A stretch of DNA of 22,536 nucleotides, taken from Branchiostoma floridae. Its lineage: Eukaryota; Chordata; Leptocardii; Amphioxiformes; Branchiostomatidae. Positions 1 through 10,129 of this stretch are shown here, piece by piece. How positions within the stretch are numbered: position 1 is the first letter of the stretch; each line of letters starts with the position of its first letter. The notes beneath the pieces are model-generated. The model saw only the letters and a program-made list of their open reading frames with translations, was not told the DNA's origin and searched no databases. Made by a program: the position numbers and the translations under genes. The DNA lies in the NCBI RefSeq assembly GCF_000003815.2, contig NC_049989.1:23507213-23529748 (forward strand), read 5' to 3'.

Positions 1-350
1 TGATTATCACATCAGGAAAAAAATACATGCACACGAAAATTACATTAGTTCGCCTTAAAAATATCTCAATTATTTGGGATGACCATGTGCACAACGCTTC
101 AAATCGCCCGCTGTTCCATGTGCGTATTGGAGGTCGTTTTAGGTCACTGAACTTTGAACTTTGAATTTAATGCTCTATTTTACGCACCTAGCAAAGCTTT
201 GACCTATGCTTTAGACTTTAGGACCTCTAAGAATATTCCACCTTATGCAGTTTTAAGTGTCTACGACATTTTAGCTAATTTTGTCACATTTTCACTACGT
301 TTTGTCCCATAGTTCCACAGCGATGGAAGAGAATCGATTGATTTTTTTCC

Positions 351-361
351 AAGATGGCGGC
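351..361 (+). promoter_or_regulatory. YY1-like initiator motif AAGATGGCGGC
   Basis: The 11-mer AAGATGGCGGC is an exact match to the extended YY1 site, which in animal TATA-less promoters often lies just downstream of the transcription start and supplies the first ATG. Here that ATG (354-356) opens a frame of only nine codons before TGA at 381-383, so it would be at most an upstream ORF or a non-coding use of the site. The motif is seen directly; promoter activity is inference. Confidence 0.35.
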
Positions 362-562
362 GATAGGATTTTCTTCACGATGAAGTTTTTTTGGTCAGCT
401 TAAGTGTAAACTATCGGTAGATATGGCTCAAAATACGAATTGTGCGTTTTGTTCAGATTTTCACGTGGAAGAATGTCTATGCTCTAGACTTATAATTAGG
501 TTGTCGGCGAACATCAGAGCGGTTTTTTCTCGCCTCCGTACGTTCTTACAAAAACAACTTAC

Positions 563-604
563 CTGGGACGGCAGTGATATGGAAATGAGCTGGCGTGGCC
601 CCAT
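563..604 (-). CDS. Possible first coding exon, minus strand (weak)
   Basis: On the minus strand an ATG at 604-602 sits in a good Kozak context (A at -3, G at +4). Fourteen codons later it reaches a near-perfect splice donor, CCCAG|GTAAGT, with the exon ending at 563. The exon would encode MGPRQLISISLPSQ in phase 0. No acceptor or second exon can be identified between 1 and 540, so the rest of the gene would have to lie outside the window. I do not recognise the peptide. This may be a chance combination. Confidence 0.2.
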
Positions 605-977
605 TGTTGTCGTTCCGGGCGCGAAATTTGAGAGAGAATCGGCTGTAGCAAATTATTTGTACAGTTTGTTGTGTCTGCAAGATTTAAGCTACCAATAATT
701 CTACAAGATCTTTAGTGCACTTTCGCAGCTGCACTTTCTCCCTTAGTTAAGATTATTTTAGAAATTTTGAACGAGGTCCCAAATAGTAAAAAGGCGCTTT
801 TGGAAACAAAGAAAAAAACGGTTCCTCCGGTTCCCCGGCAGGTAACAACCCTACATATCTGAACCCCTAACTTCACAAAGTTTGAACTACCACCGGGCCT
901 CCTTGAAAATTTCCTTTGGGAGTATTAACCCGTTTTCCTTTTTCCACCGAGGGCGGCCAAAAGTGGAAGTTTTTTTC

Positions 978-1348
978 NNNNNNNNNNNNNNNNNNNNNNN
1001 NNNNNNNNNNNNNNNNNNNNNNNNNNNNNNNNNNNNNNNNNNNNNNNNNNNNNNNNNNNNNNNNNNNNNNNNNNNNNNNNNNNNNNNNNNNNNNNNNNNN
1101 NNNNNNNNNNNNNNNNNNNNNNNNNNNNNNNNNNNNNNNNNNNNNNNNNNNNNNNNNNNNNNNNNNNNNNNNNNNNNNNNNNNNNNNNNNNNNNNNNNNN
1201 NNNNNNNNNNNNNNNNNNNNNNNNNNNNNNNNNNNNNNNNNNNNNNNNNNNNNNNNNNNNNNNNNNNNNNNNNNNNNNNNNNNNNNNNNNNNNNNNNNNN
1301 NNNNNNNNNNNNNNNNNNNNNNNNNNNNNNNNNNNNNNNNNNNNNNNN
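978..1348. other. Assembly gap (N)
   Basis: A run of 371 N. The right edge begins with a short GA-rich simple repeat, a plausible cause of the break. Confidence 0.99.
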
Positions 1349-2223
1349 AGTGAGAGAGAGAGATATTAGACTTCCGTAGGACAGGCCGGGGTTGTGTTTA
1401 TATTACGGTCGGTCGGGCGGGCTCTACGCCGCCCCCGCTAAATCTTGCAGCTGCGCCCGGCAATGAAGGTCACGGTAAGTTGGGTGAATTTTCATGGTGT
1501 TGCGGTTGCTATGCTTTCGTCCGTGTTACCATGCGTTTTATTACTACTTCAAATCCATTCTATAGTATAAGGTATAATTTAAACAAAGAAAATTTCGGGG
1601 CAAAGGACGCCAGTTTAAAGTTTACCATATAATGCCCAGCGTACTACCGATATCGATACATTCGCCACGTCAAGCGCTGGTATGGACCTAGTTCATTTAC
1701 AGAATGACGAGAATATAAGGAGTTTGTTATTTGAGAGAACACGTTTATCAAAACACGTAGGTTGCAATTGCGTGTGTGTGTAAAAAAAGGCAAGGATAAT
1801 TGTCCGGGTTGTGTCTGTAAACGATGGCCACTGCTCCGTCCCAAGCGTGACCCGGGAGCGACGCACACTGTGGGAGTGACGGTAACTCCTTCGATCTTTG
1901 CTCACCTAAGGTTTAGTTTTAGCATGTTGGGTGAATATGATATATAGACAAATATATAGTTCAGAAAGAATTAAAACGGTGGTTTCAATGCCGAGCTCCA
2001 GCGTGAGAATGGCCGACAGAAAAGCTCAGGTATTGTTAACTTGCTAAGCGGAGAACAATGGGGGCGGAGAAAGACGCGCATATCAAAGGAGCTAGTTCGC
2101 GTCAAAAAATACCTCCACTTGAAGGCGACCAAACAAAAGTAATCCCCGCCTACAACGGCGAAAACCATCCGCCTTTTGTTTCCAATTAGTGAAAATGATT
2201 GATTGAAATTTAATTTCCTCATC
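1349..2223. other. Unassigned DNA between gaps 1 and 2
   Basis: No recognisable gene. A GC-rich, CpG-containing patch at about 1384-1470 is followed by a plus-strand ATG (1463-1465) and, 12 nt further on, a good donor sequence ACG|GTAAGT (GT at 1475). This could be a promoter and minimal first exon, but no downstream exon can be assigned. A second ATG at 1988, followed by CAG|GTATTG near 2030, has the same look and the same weakness. A short GT run lies near 1770-1783. None of the 157-bp satellite is present here. Confidence 0.4.
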
Positions 2224-2360
2224 NNNNNNNNNNNNNNNNNNNNNNNNNNNNNNNNNNNNNNNNNNNNNNNNNNNNNNNNNNNNNNNNNNNNNNNNNNNNN
2301 NNNNNNNNNNNNNNNNNNNNNNNNNNNNNNNNNNNNNNNNNNNNNNNNNNNNNNNNNNNN
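2224..2360. other. Assembly gap (N)
   Basis: A run of 137 N at the left boundary of the 157-bp satellite array. The true junction between unique DNA and satellite is therefore hidden. Confidence 0.99.
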
Positions 2361-4050
2361 ATGGTATCTTTGGAAAGATCTCTTGGTGGGGAGTTGAATG
2401 CTGCAATCCGTTTTCGAACAGCTCTTTTTGTTATCGAGTTATTCCCGTTTAAAGTTAAGAACCGATTACAGTAACCTAAAAAATGGATTTTTGAAAAGTG
2501 TCCGAAATAGGCAAACTATGGTATCTTTAGAAAGGTCTCTTGGTCGGGAGTTGAATGCTGCTATCCGTTTTCGGATAGCTCATTTTGTTGTCGAGTTATT
2601 CCCGTTATTAGCTAAGTCCCCCTAACCCCGACCAAAAATGTAGATTTTTAAAAAGTGTCCGAAATAAGAAAACTATGGTATCTTTAGAAAGCTCAATTGG
2701 TGGGGAGTTGAATGCTGCAATCCGTTTTCGGATAGCTCTTTTTGTTGTTGAGTTATTTCCGTTATTAGCTAAGTCCCCCTAACCGCGACCAAAAATGTGG
2801 ATTTTTAAAAAGTGTCCGAAATAGGCAAACTATGGTATCTTTAGAAAGCTCTCTTGGTGGGGAGTTGAATGCTGCAATCCGTTTTCGGATAGCTCTCTTT
2901 GTTGTCCAGTTATTCCAGTTATTAGCTAAGTCCCCCTAACCGCGACCAAAAATGTGGATTTTTAAAAAGTGTCCGAAAAAGGCAAACTATGGTATCTTTG
3001 GAAAGCTCTCTTGGTGGGGAGTTGAATGCTGCAATCCGTTTTCCGATAGCTCTTTTTGTTTTCGAGTTATTCCCGTTTAAAGTTAAGCACCGATTACAGT
3101 AACCTAAAAAATGGATTTTTGAAAAGTGTCCAAAATAGGCAAACTATGGTATTTTTGGAAAGCTCTATTGGTGGGGAGTTGAATGCTGCAATCCGTTTTC
3201 GGATAGCTCTTTTTGTTGTCGAGTTATTCCCGTTATTAGCTAAGTTCCCCTAACCTCGACCAAAAATGTGGATTTTTAAAAAGTGTCCGAAATAGGCAAA
3301 CTATGTTATCTTTGGAAAGCCTTTTGGTGGGGAGTTGAATGCTGCAGTCCGTTTTCGGATAGCTCTTTTTGTTGTCGAGTTATTCCCGTTATTAGCTAAG
3401 TCCCCCTAACCGCGACCAAAAATGTGGGTTTTGAAAAAGTGTCCGAAATAGGCACACTATGTTACGTTTGCAAAGCTCTATTGGTTGGGAGTTGAATGCT
3501 GCAATCCCGTTTTCGAACAGCTCTTTTTGTTGTCGAGTTATTCCCGTTTAAAGTTAAGCAACGATTACAGTAACCTAAAATATGGATTTTTGAAAAAGTG
3601 TCCGAAATAGGCACACTAAGTTATGTTTGCAAAGCTCTATTGGTGGGGAGTTGAATGCTGCAATCCGTTTTCGAACAGCTCTTTTTGTTGTCGAGTTATT
3701 CCCGTTTAAAGTTAAGCACCGATTACAGTAACCTAAAATATGGATTTTTGACAAGTGTCCGAAATAGGCAAACTATGGTATCTTTGCAAAGGTCTCTTGG
3801 TGGGGAGTTGAATGCTGTAATCCGTTTTTGGATAGCTCTTTTTGTTGTCGAGCTATTCCCGTTATTAGCTAAGTCCCCCTAACCGCGACCAAAAATGTGG
3901 ATTTTTAAAAAGTGTCCGAAATAGGCAAACTATGATATTTTTGGAAAGCTCTATTGGTGGGGAGTTGAATGCTGCAATCCGTTTTCGGATAGCTGTTTTT
4001 GTTGTCGAGTTATTCCCGTTATTAGCTAAGTCCCCCTAACCGCGACCAAA
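2361..4050 (+). repeat. 157-bp satellite array, block 1 (~11 monomers)
   Basis: A landmark in each monomer (CCGAAATAGGCAAACTATGG) recurs at 2502, 2659, 2816, 2973, 3130 and 3287, exactly 157 bp apart. Each monomer has a conserved part that includes GGTGGGGAGTTGAATGCTGC and the small hairpin ATCCG-TTTT-CGGAT. A variable ~36-bp segment follows, in two versions: type A contains CTAAGTCCCCCTAACCGCGAC, type B contains TTAAGCACCGATTACAGTAA. Type B occurs near 2444, 3073, 3547 and 3704. The period is not a multiple of three, so open frames of 60-75 codons crossing monomers are by-products, not genes. The array stops in mid-monomer at 4050, where a mobile element has entered. Confidence 0.93.
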
Positions 4051-4434
4051 TTACTCTTACGTACTCCGAGATGACACAAGGAGAAAGCTACGCGGTTTGG
4101 GGTCAAAATGATGTCTTTATTCTGCTCGATGAGAGGCTTACAGGTTGTGCAAAGACATCAGCGGCCTAAGACCAAGGTCTTGACGATTACAACAATGTAG
4201 GGTCTAAGACCAGGATCTTGGCTATAACAATGAGCAATACAGCGAATGTACATATACATGTAGTGCTACGGTAACATTCTTTGAAAGGATAAATTCAAGG
4301 CAGCAAGGGTGGGATGGTGGTTAAGCAAAATGCGAGCCCGGCCGACCTAGCCGGCGGATGTCGCTCAGTGAGGTCAAGGGTCGTTTCCGTCAGCGAAATT
4401 CCCTACGATTGCTCTATTAGCAATCCTACCATAA
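4051..4434 (+). mobile_element. Helitron/Helentron-like non-autonomous unit 1 (384 bp)
   Basis: The unit starts TTACTCTTACG and ends CTACCATAA. Its first 116 bp (4051-4166) and last 113 bp (4322-4434) match the ends of the following unit without a difference that I can see, while the middle is unrelated to that of unit 2. A hairpin, GATTGCT-ctatt-AGCAATC (4407-4425), lies 9 nt before the right end. The middle holds a ~38-bp imperfect tandem duplication starting at 4167 and 4203 and an inverted repeat AAGACC-aa-GGTCTT (4168-4181). No protein is encoded. The right end lacks the canonical CTRR of Helitron1, so a Helentron-type or divergent element is possible, as is the opposite orientation. Confidence 0.6.
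4407..4425 (+). other. Terminal hairpin of unit 1
   Basis: A 7-bp perfect stem GATTGCT/AGCAATC with a 5-nt loop, followed by 9 nt to the end of the unit. Placement and size match the 3' terminator hairpin of rolling-circle transposons. An identical copy is at 5445-5463. Confidence 0.6.
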
Positions 4435-5472
4435 TTACTCTTACGTACTCCGAGATGACACAAGGAGAAAGCTACGCGGTTTGGGGTCAAAATGATGTCT
4501 TTATTCTGCTCGATGAGAGGCTTACAGGTTGTGCAAAGACATCAGCGGCCAAGCCGAGCGTAGTGAGGTGGCCCCAAACCGCGTAGCGGAAAATGTGTGG
4601 AGAAGGGTGGTATTGTTATTGTAGTAAATTAGAAAGAATAGAAGATTTCAGGTCAGTGTCAAGGAAACAGTCCAGAACTGGTGAAGATCTGCCTGCAGAA
4701 CGCCGCTGGGCACTGTCGAGCAGCGTAGACTCGGGCCGGAAACAGGTGCGCCGACGCGGTGAGTCTAACTTAGTACTGCGAAGTGAGGGGTCCTGAGGGT
4801 CTTCAGCACGCCGCTGGAGCTGGTTTCCTAGTGTTGTCGAAGGTGAACAGAAGGAACGCAGAGAAGGAAGTGCCGCTCATGTACGTAGCTGCCGCGCCGC
4901 TGATGGAACCATGACTGTCACGGGAGATCACGAACGTCTCGCGAGAACGGGAAGGGCGCGAGAATTCGAGAAGATTCGGTGGAACTGTTGGGGTGGGGGG
5001 CGGTCACCGTTTGGCCTCCAGTTGGACTGTACGTCCCTAAAGTCTAAAGAGAGAGGGCAAGTCCTTCGTAGCATCTGCAAGGTTGTCTGAGACAGAGTTT
5101 CAGTGACGTGATGTTTCGGAGCCCCAGGTAGAGCGAGTTACTGGCTGTCGAAAGTAGCTGGATGGCGCGCCTGGCCATGGCGTGGTGTTCGGACAGCTCG
5201 TCCTTCGTGGTGATGCGCTTTATCGGCCGATTCCGTGAGCCATCCAGCGGTCCCACATCGTCTACTGGCGGAATCGTGTGCCTCAGTGGTTCAGACACGC
5301 TGTGCACTGGGTAGAAGCTCTTGATAAGAACTAAAATCCAGAATTTTTGAACGAAAGGATAAGCAAAATGCGAGCCCGGCCGACCTAGCCGGCGGATGTC
5401 GCTCAGTGAGGTCAAGGGTCGTTTCCGTCAGCGAAATTCCCTACGATTGCTCTATTAGCAATCCTACCATAA
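4435..5472 (+). mobile_element. Helitron/Helentron-like non-autonomous unit 2 (1038 bp)
   Basis: The unit follows unit 1 head-to-tail with no spacer. It repeats the 116-bp left end (4435-4550) and the 113-bp right end (5360-5472, hairpin 5445-5463), but carries ~800 bp of different, GC-richer DNA between them. The left end contains CTACGCGGTTTGGGG (4472-4486), which recurs inverted at 4572-4586 just inside the private interior. The interior may be captured host sequence. The longest frame in it is on the minus strand (5044-5415). To the right, the 157-bp satellite resumes at the monomer position where it stopped at 4050, with no target duplication. Confidence 0.6.
5044..5415 (-). CDS. Unidentified 123-codon open frame inside unit 2
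   Basis: This minus-strand frame starts in the shared right end of the rolling-circle-like unit and runs through its private interior to a stop at 5044-5046. Its second half (from about KDELSEHHAMARRAIQLLST) has a plausible protein composition. I cannot assign it to a family. It might be a captured fragment of a host gene or of another retroelement. No start context, splice sites or polyadenylation signal support expression, and a chance frame in GC-rich DNA is equally possible. Confidence 0.15.
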   Translation of the reverse strand: MTSLSDIRRLGRPGSHFAYPFVQKFWILVLIKSFYPVHSVSEPLRHTIPPVDDVGPLDGSRNRPIKRITTKDELSEHHAMARRAIQLLSTASNSLYLGLRNITSLKLCLRQPCRCYEGLALSL

Positions 5473-8400
5473 AATGTGCATTTTTAAAAAGTGTCCGAAA
5501 TAGGCAAACTATGGTATCTTTGGAAAGCTCTATTGGTGGGGAGTTGAATGCTGCAATCCGTTTTCGGATAGCTCTTTTTGTTGTCGAGTTATTAAAAAGT
5601 GTCCGAAATAGGCAAACTATGGTATTTTTTTAAAGGTCTCTTGGTGGGGAGTTGAATGCTGCAATCCGTTTTCGGATAGCTCTTTTTGTTGTCGAGTATC
5701 CCGTTAAAGTTAAGCACCGATTACAGTAACCTAAAATATGGATTTTTGAAAAGTGTCCGAAATAGGCAAACTATAATATCTTTGGAAAGCTCTCTTGGTG
5801 GGGAGTTGAATGCCGCAATCCGCTTTTGGATAGCTCTTTTTGTTGTCATGTTATTCCCGTTTTAAGTTAAGCACCGATTACAGTAACCTAAAATGTGGAT
5901 TTTTGAAAAGTGTCCGAAATAGGAAAACTATGGTATCTTTGGAAAGCTCTCTTGGTGGGGAGTCGAATGCTGCAATCCGTTTTCGGATAGCTCTTTTTGT
6001 TGGCGAGTTATTCCCGTTATTAGATAAGTCCCCTAACCGCGACCAAAAATGTGGATTTTTAAAAAGTGTCCGAAATAGGCAAACTATGGTATCTTGGAAA
6101 GCTCTCTTCGTGGGGAGTTGAATGCTGCAATCCGTTTTCGGATAGCTCTTTTTGTTGTCGAGTTATTCCCGTTATTAGCTAAGTCCCCATAACCGCGACC
6201 AAAAATATGGATTTTTGAAAAGTGTCCGAAATAGGCAAACTATGGTATCTTTGGAAAGGTCTCTTGGTGGGTAGTTGAATGCTGCAATCCGTTTTCGGAT
6301 AGCTCTTTTTGTTGTCGAGTTATTAAAAAGTGTCCGAAATAGGCAAACTATGGTATTTTTTAAAAGGTCTCTTGGTGGGGAGTTGAATGCTGCAATCCGT
6401 TTTCCGATAGCTCTTTTTGTTGTCGAGTTCTTCCCGTTTAAAGTTAAGCACCGATTACAGTTACCTAAAATATGGATTTTTGAAAAGTGTCCGAAATAGG
6501 CAAACTATGGTATCTTTGCAAAGGTCTCTTGGTGGGGAGTTGAATGCTGCAATCCGTTTTTGGATAGCTCTTTTTGTTGTCGAGTTATTAAAAAGTGTCC
6601 GAAATAAGCAAACTATGGTATCTTTCGAAAGCCTTTTGGTGGGGAGTTGAATGCTGCAGTCCGTTTTCGGATAGCTCTTTTTGTTGTCGAGTTATTCCCG
6701 TTATTAGCTAAGTCCCCCTAACCGCGACCAAAAATGTGGATTTTTAAAAAGTGTCCGAAATAGGCAAAGTATGGTGTCTTTGGAAAGCTCTATTGGTGGG
6801 GAGTTGAATGCTGCAATCCGTTTTCGGATAGCTCTTTTTGTTGTCGAGTTATTCCCGTTTAAAGTTAAGCACCGATTACAGTAACCTAGAATATGGATTT
6901 TTGAAAAGTGTACCAAATAGGCAAACTATGGTATCTTTGGGAAGCTCTCTTCGTGGGGAGTTGAATGCTGCAATCCGTTTTCAGATAGCTCTTTTTGTTG
7001 TCCAGTTATTCCCGTTATTAGCTAAGTCCCCCTAACCGAGACCAAAAATGTGGATTTTTAAAAAGTGTCCGAAATAGGCAAACTATGGTATCTTTGGAAA
7101 GCTCTCTTCGTGGGGAGTTGAATGCTGCAATCCGTTTTCGGATAGCTCTTTTTGTTGTCGAGTTATTCCCGTTTAAAGTTAAGCACCGATTACAGTGACC
7201 TAAAATATGGATTTTTGAAAAGTGTCCGAAATAGGCAAACTATGGTATCTTTGCAAAGCTCTCTTGGTGGGGAGTTGAATGCTGCAATCCGTTTTCGGAT
7301 AGCTCTTTTTGTTGTCGAGTTATTCCCGTTATTAGCTAAGTCCCCCTAACCGCGACCAAAAATGTGGATTTTTAAAAAGTGTCCGAAATAGGCAAACTAT
7401 GGTATCTTTGGAAAGCTCTATTGGTGGGGTTGTTGTCGAGTTATTAAAAAGTGTCCGAAATAGGCAAACTATGGTATTTTTTTAAAGGTCTCTTGGTGGG
7501 GAGTTGAATGCTGCAATCCGTTTTCGGATAGCTCTTTTTGTTGTCGAGTTATTCCCGTTTAAAGTTAAGCACCGATTACAGTAACCTAAAATATGGATTT
7601 TTGAAAAGTGTCCGAAATAGGCAAACTATGGTATCCTTGAAAAGGTCTCTTGGTGGGTAGTTGAATGCTGCATATTCCCGATTAAAGTTAAGCACCGATT
7701 ACAGTAACCTAAAATATGGATTTTTGAAAAGTGTCCGAAATAGGCAAACTATGGTATCTTGGAAAGCTCTCTTCGTCTGGAGTTGAATGCTGCAATCCGT
7801 TTTCGGATAGCTCTTTTTGTTGTCGAGTTATTCCCGTTATTAGCTAAGTCCCCCTAACCGCGACCAAAAATGTGGATTTTTAAAAAGTGTCCGAAATAGG
7901 CAAACTATGGTATCTTTGCAAAGGTCTCTTGGTGGGGAGTTGAATGCTGGAATCCGTTTTCGGATAGCTCTTTTTGTTGTCGAGTTATTAAAAAGTGTCC
8001 CCTAACCTCGACCAAAAATGTGGATTTTTAAAAAGTGTCCGAAATAGGCAAACTATGTTATCTTTGGAAAGCCTTTTGGTGGGGAGTTGAATGCTGCAGT
8101 CCGTTTTCGGATAGCTCTTTTTGTTGTCGAGTTATTCCCGTTATTAGCTAAGTCCCCCTAACCGCGACCAAAAATGTGGGTTTTGAAAAAGTGTCCGAAA
8201 TAGGCACACTATGTTACGTTTGCAAAGCTCTATTGGTGGGGAGTTGAATGCTGCAATCCGTTTTCGAACAGCTCTTTTTGTTATCGAGTTATTCCCGTTT
8301 AAAGTTAAGAACCGATTACAGTAACCTAAAAAATGGATTTTTGAAAAGTGTCCGAAATAGGCAAACTATGGTATCTTTAGAAAGCTCTCTTAGTGGGGAG

Positions 8401-8707
8401 TTGAATGCTGCAATCCGTCTTTCGGATAGCTCATTTTGTTGTCGAGTTATTCCCGTTATTAGCTAAGTCCCCCTAACCCCGACCAAAAATGTAGATTTTT
8501 AAAAAGTGTCCGAAATAAGAAAACTATGGTATCTTTAGAAAGCTCAATTGGTGGGGAGTTGAATGCTGCAATCCGTTTTCGGATAGCTCTTTTTGTTGTT
8601 GAGTTATTTCCGTTATTAGCTAAGTCCCCCTAACCGCGACCAAAAATGTGGATTTTTAAAAAGTGTCCGAAATAGGCAAACTATGGTATCTTTAGAAAGC
8701 TCTCTTG
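5473..8707 (+). repeat. 157-bp satellite array, block 2 (~21 monomers)
   Basis: This continues block 1 after the inserted pair. Type A and type B monomers alternate irregularly; type B segments lie near 5701, 5858, 6429, 6858, 7169, 7557, 7678 and 8297. Five monomers have lost ~49 bp, so that GAGTTATT runs straight into AAAAAGTGTCC (near 5591, 6321, 6587, 7441 and 7987), giving a 108-bp form. The identical breakpoint shows one deletion that was later amplified. Two truncated junctions (near 7426 and 7672) add further rearrangement. Bases 8248-8706 closely repeat 2398-2856, and 8026-8247 closely repeat 3270-3491, so multi-monomer blocks have been copied. Confidence 0.93.
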
Positions 8708-9061
8708 NNNNNNNNNNNNNNNNNNNNNNNNNNNNNNNNNNNNNNNNNNNNNNNNNNNNNNNNNNNNNNNNNNNNNNNNNNNNNNNNNNNNNNNNNNNNN
8801 NNNNNNNNNNNNNNNNNNNNNNNNNNNNNNNNNNNNNNNNNNNNNNNNNNNNNNNNNNNNNNNNNNNNNNNNNNNNNNNNNNNNNNNNNNNNNNNNNNNN
8901 NNNNNNNNNNNNNNNNNNNNNNNNNNNNNNNNNNNNNNNNNNNNNNNNNNNNNNNNNNNNNNNNNNNNNNNNNNNNNNNNNNNNNNNNNNNNNNNNNNNN
9001 NNNNNNNNNNNNNNNNNNNNNNNNNNNNNNNNNNNNNNNNNNNNNNNNNNNNNNNNNNNNN
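8708..9061. other. Assembly gap (N)
   Basis: A run of 354 N inside the satellite. The 28 bases just after it (9062-9089) are not satellite. Confidence 0.99.
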
Positions 9062-9089
9062 CAGCGGTCGTCGAGAGCAATCCTGGACG

Positions 9090-10039
9090 AGCTCTTTTTG
9101 TTGTCGAGTTATTCCCGTTTAAAGTTAAGCACCGATTACAGTAACCTAAAATATTGATTTTTGAAAAGTGTCCGAAATAGGCAAACTATGGTATTTTTGG
9201 AAAGCTCTCTTCGTAGGGAATTGAATGCTGCAATCCGTTTTCGGATAGCTCTTTTTGTTGTCGAGTTATTCCCGTTATTAGCTAAGTCCCCCTAACCGCG
9301 ACCAAAAATGTGGATTTTTAAAAAGTCACCGAAATAGGCAAACTATGATATCTTTGGAAAGCTCTCTTGGTGCGGAGTTGAATGCTGCAATCCGTTTTCG
9401 GATAGCTCTTTTTGTTGTCGAGTTATTCCCGTTATTAGCTAAGTCCCCCTAACCGCGACCTAAAATGTTAATTTTTTAAAAGTCACCGAAATAGGCAAAC
9501 TATGGTATCTTTGGAAAGCTCTCTTGGTGGGGAGTTGAATGCTGCAATCCTCTTTCAGATAGCTCTTTTTGTTGTCCAGTTATTCCCGTTATTAGCTAAG
9601 TCCCCCTAACCGCGACCAAAAATGTGGATTTTTCAAAAGTGACCGAAATAGGCAAACTATGGTATATTCGGAAAGGTCTCTTGGTTGGGAGTTGAATGCT
9701 GCAATCCGCTTTTGGATAGCTCTTTTTGTTGTCGAGTTATTCCCGTTTAAAGTTAAGCACCGAGTACAGTAACCTAAAATATTGATTTTTGAAAAGTGTC
9801 CGAAATAGGCAAACTATGGTATCTTTGGAAAGGTCTCTTGGTGGGGAGTTGAATGCTGCAATACGTTTTCGGATAGCTCTTTTTGTTGTCCAGTTATTCC
9901 CGTTATTAGCTAAGTCCCCCTAACCGCGACCAAAAATGTGGATTTTTAAAAAGTCACCAAAATGGGCAAACTATGGTTTCTTTGGAAAGGTCTCTTGGTG
10001 GGGAGTTGAATGCTGCAATCCGTTTTCGGATAGCTCTTT
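9090..10039 (+). repeat. 157-bp satellite array, block 3 (~6 monomers)
   Basis: This is the same 157-bp family, with a local variant in which AAGTGTCCG is replaced by AAGTCACC (near 9325, 9482 and 9950). Type B segments occur near 9117 and 9746. Bases 9368-9631 match 16468-16731, on the far side of the next insertion, with one difference. The block ends in mid-monomer after GATAGCTCTTT at 10039, where the CACTA-like element begins. Confidence 0.92.
10037..10039 (+). repeat. Target-site duplication TTT, left copy
   Basis: An uninterrupted monomer reads GATAGCTCTTTTTGTTGTC, with five T. Left of the element three T are present, and right of it five T (15567-15571). The simplest account is a 3-bp duplication of TTT (10037-10039 and 15567-15569). 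Because the target is a T run, the length is inferred by counting, not by unique sequence. Confidence 0.65.
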
Positions 10040-10065
10040 CACGGCACGAAAAACGGTATTTAAGC
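10040..10065 (+). repeat. Terminal inverted repeat, left (CMC-like element)
   Basis: 26 bp, agreeing with the reverse complement of 15541-15566 at 21 positions. Mismatches are at positions 4 and 14-17, and the inner TATTTAAGC is conserved. Confidence 0.7.
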
Positions 10066-10129
10066 GTGCTGAAACCATGCGTAATGTTGACGTATTTTTC
10101 CTTCTTTACGGACCTATACACCACTTATA

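Larger units (their letters stand above)
1..977. other. Unassigned AT-rich DNA left of the first gap
   Basis: No convincing gene is seen. A plus-strand open frame of 91 codons (423-698) shows no domain and no coding flavour that I recognise. The stretch has a YY1-like motif at 351-361 and a strong minus-strand splice-donor sequence at 561-567, listed separately. It could be the edge of a host gene, since it has none of the satellite sequence found further right. Beyond that I see nothing to annotate. Confidence 0.5.

Noticed and set aside
423-698. 91-codon plus-strand frame as a gene
   Set aside because: No domain is recognised, and a stronger splice signal lies on the opposite strand in the same bases. 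It is kept only as part of the unassigned region.
882-1379. Open frames across runs of N (also 2092-2406, 8616-9157, 9936-10692, 15947-16552)
   Set aside because: The open length consists of undetermined bases; the readable parts are short or satellite.
4287-4434. tRNA-derived SINE, because of GGGTGGGATGGTGGTTAAGC
   Set aside because: No B box follows at the right distance and there is no A-rich tail. The segment is better explained as the shared right end of the tandem rolling-circle-like units.
4051-5472. LTR retrotransposon, with the repeated ends read as long terminal repeats
   Set aside because: The repeated parts are arranged left end, right end, left end, right end. There is no TG...CA border, primer-binding site, polypurine tract or target duplication.
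2398-9157. Many similar plus-strand frames of 60-90 codons beginning MLQSVFEQ or MLSSYSRLK
   Set aside because: They are produced by the 157-bp satellite. The period is not divisible by three, each frame ends after about one and a half monomers, and frame changes between monomers are not avoided.
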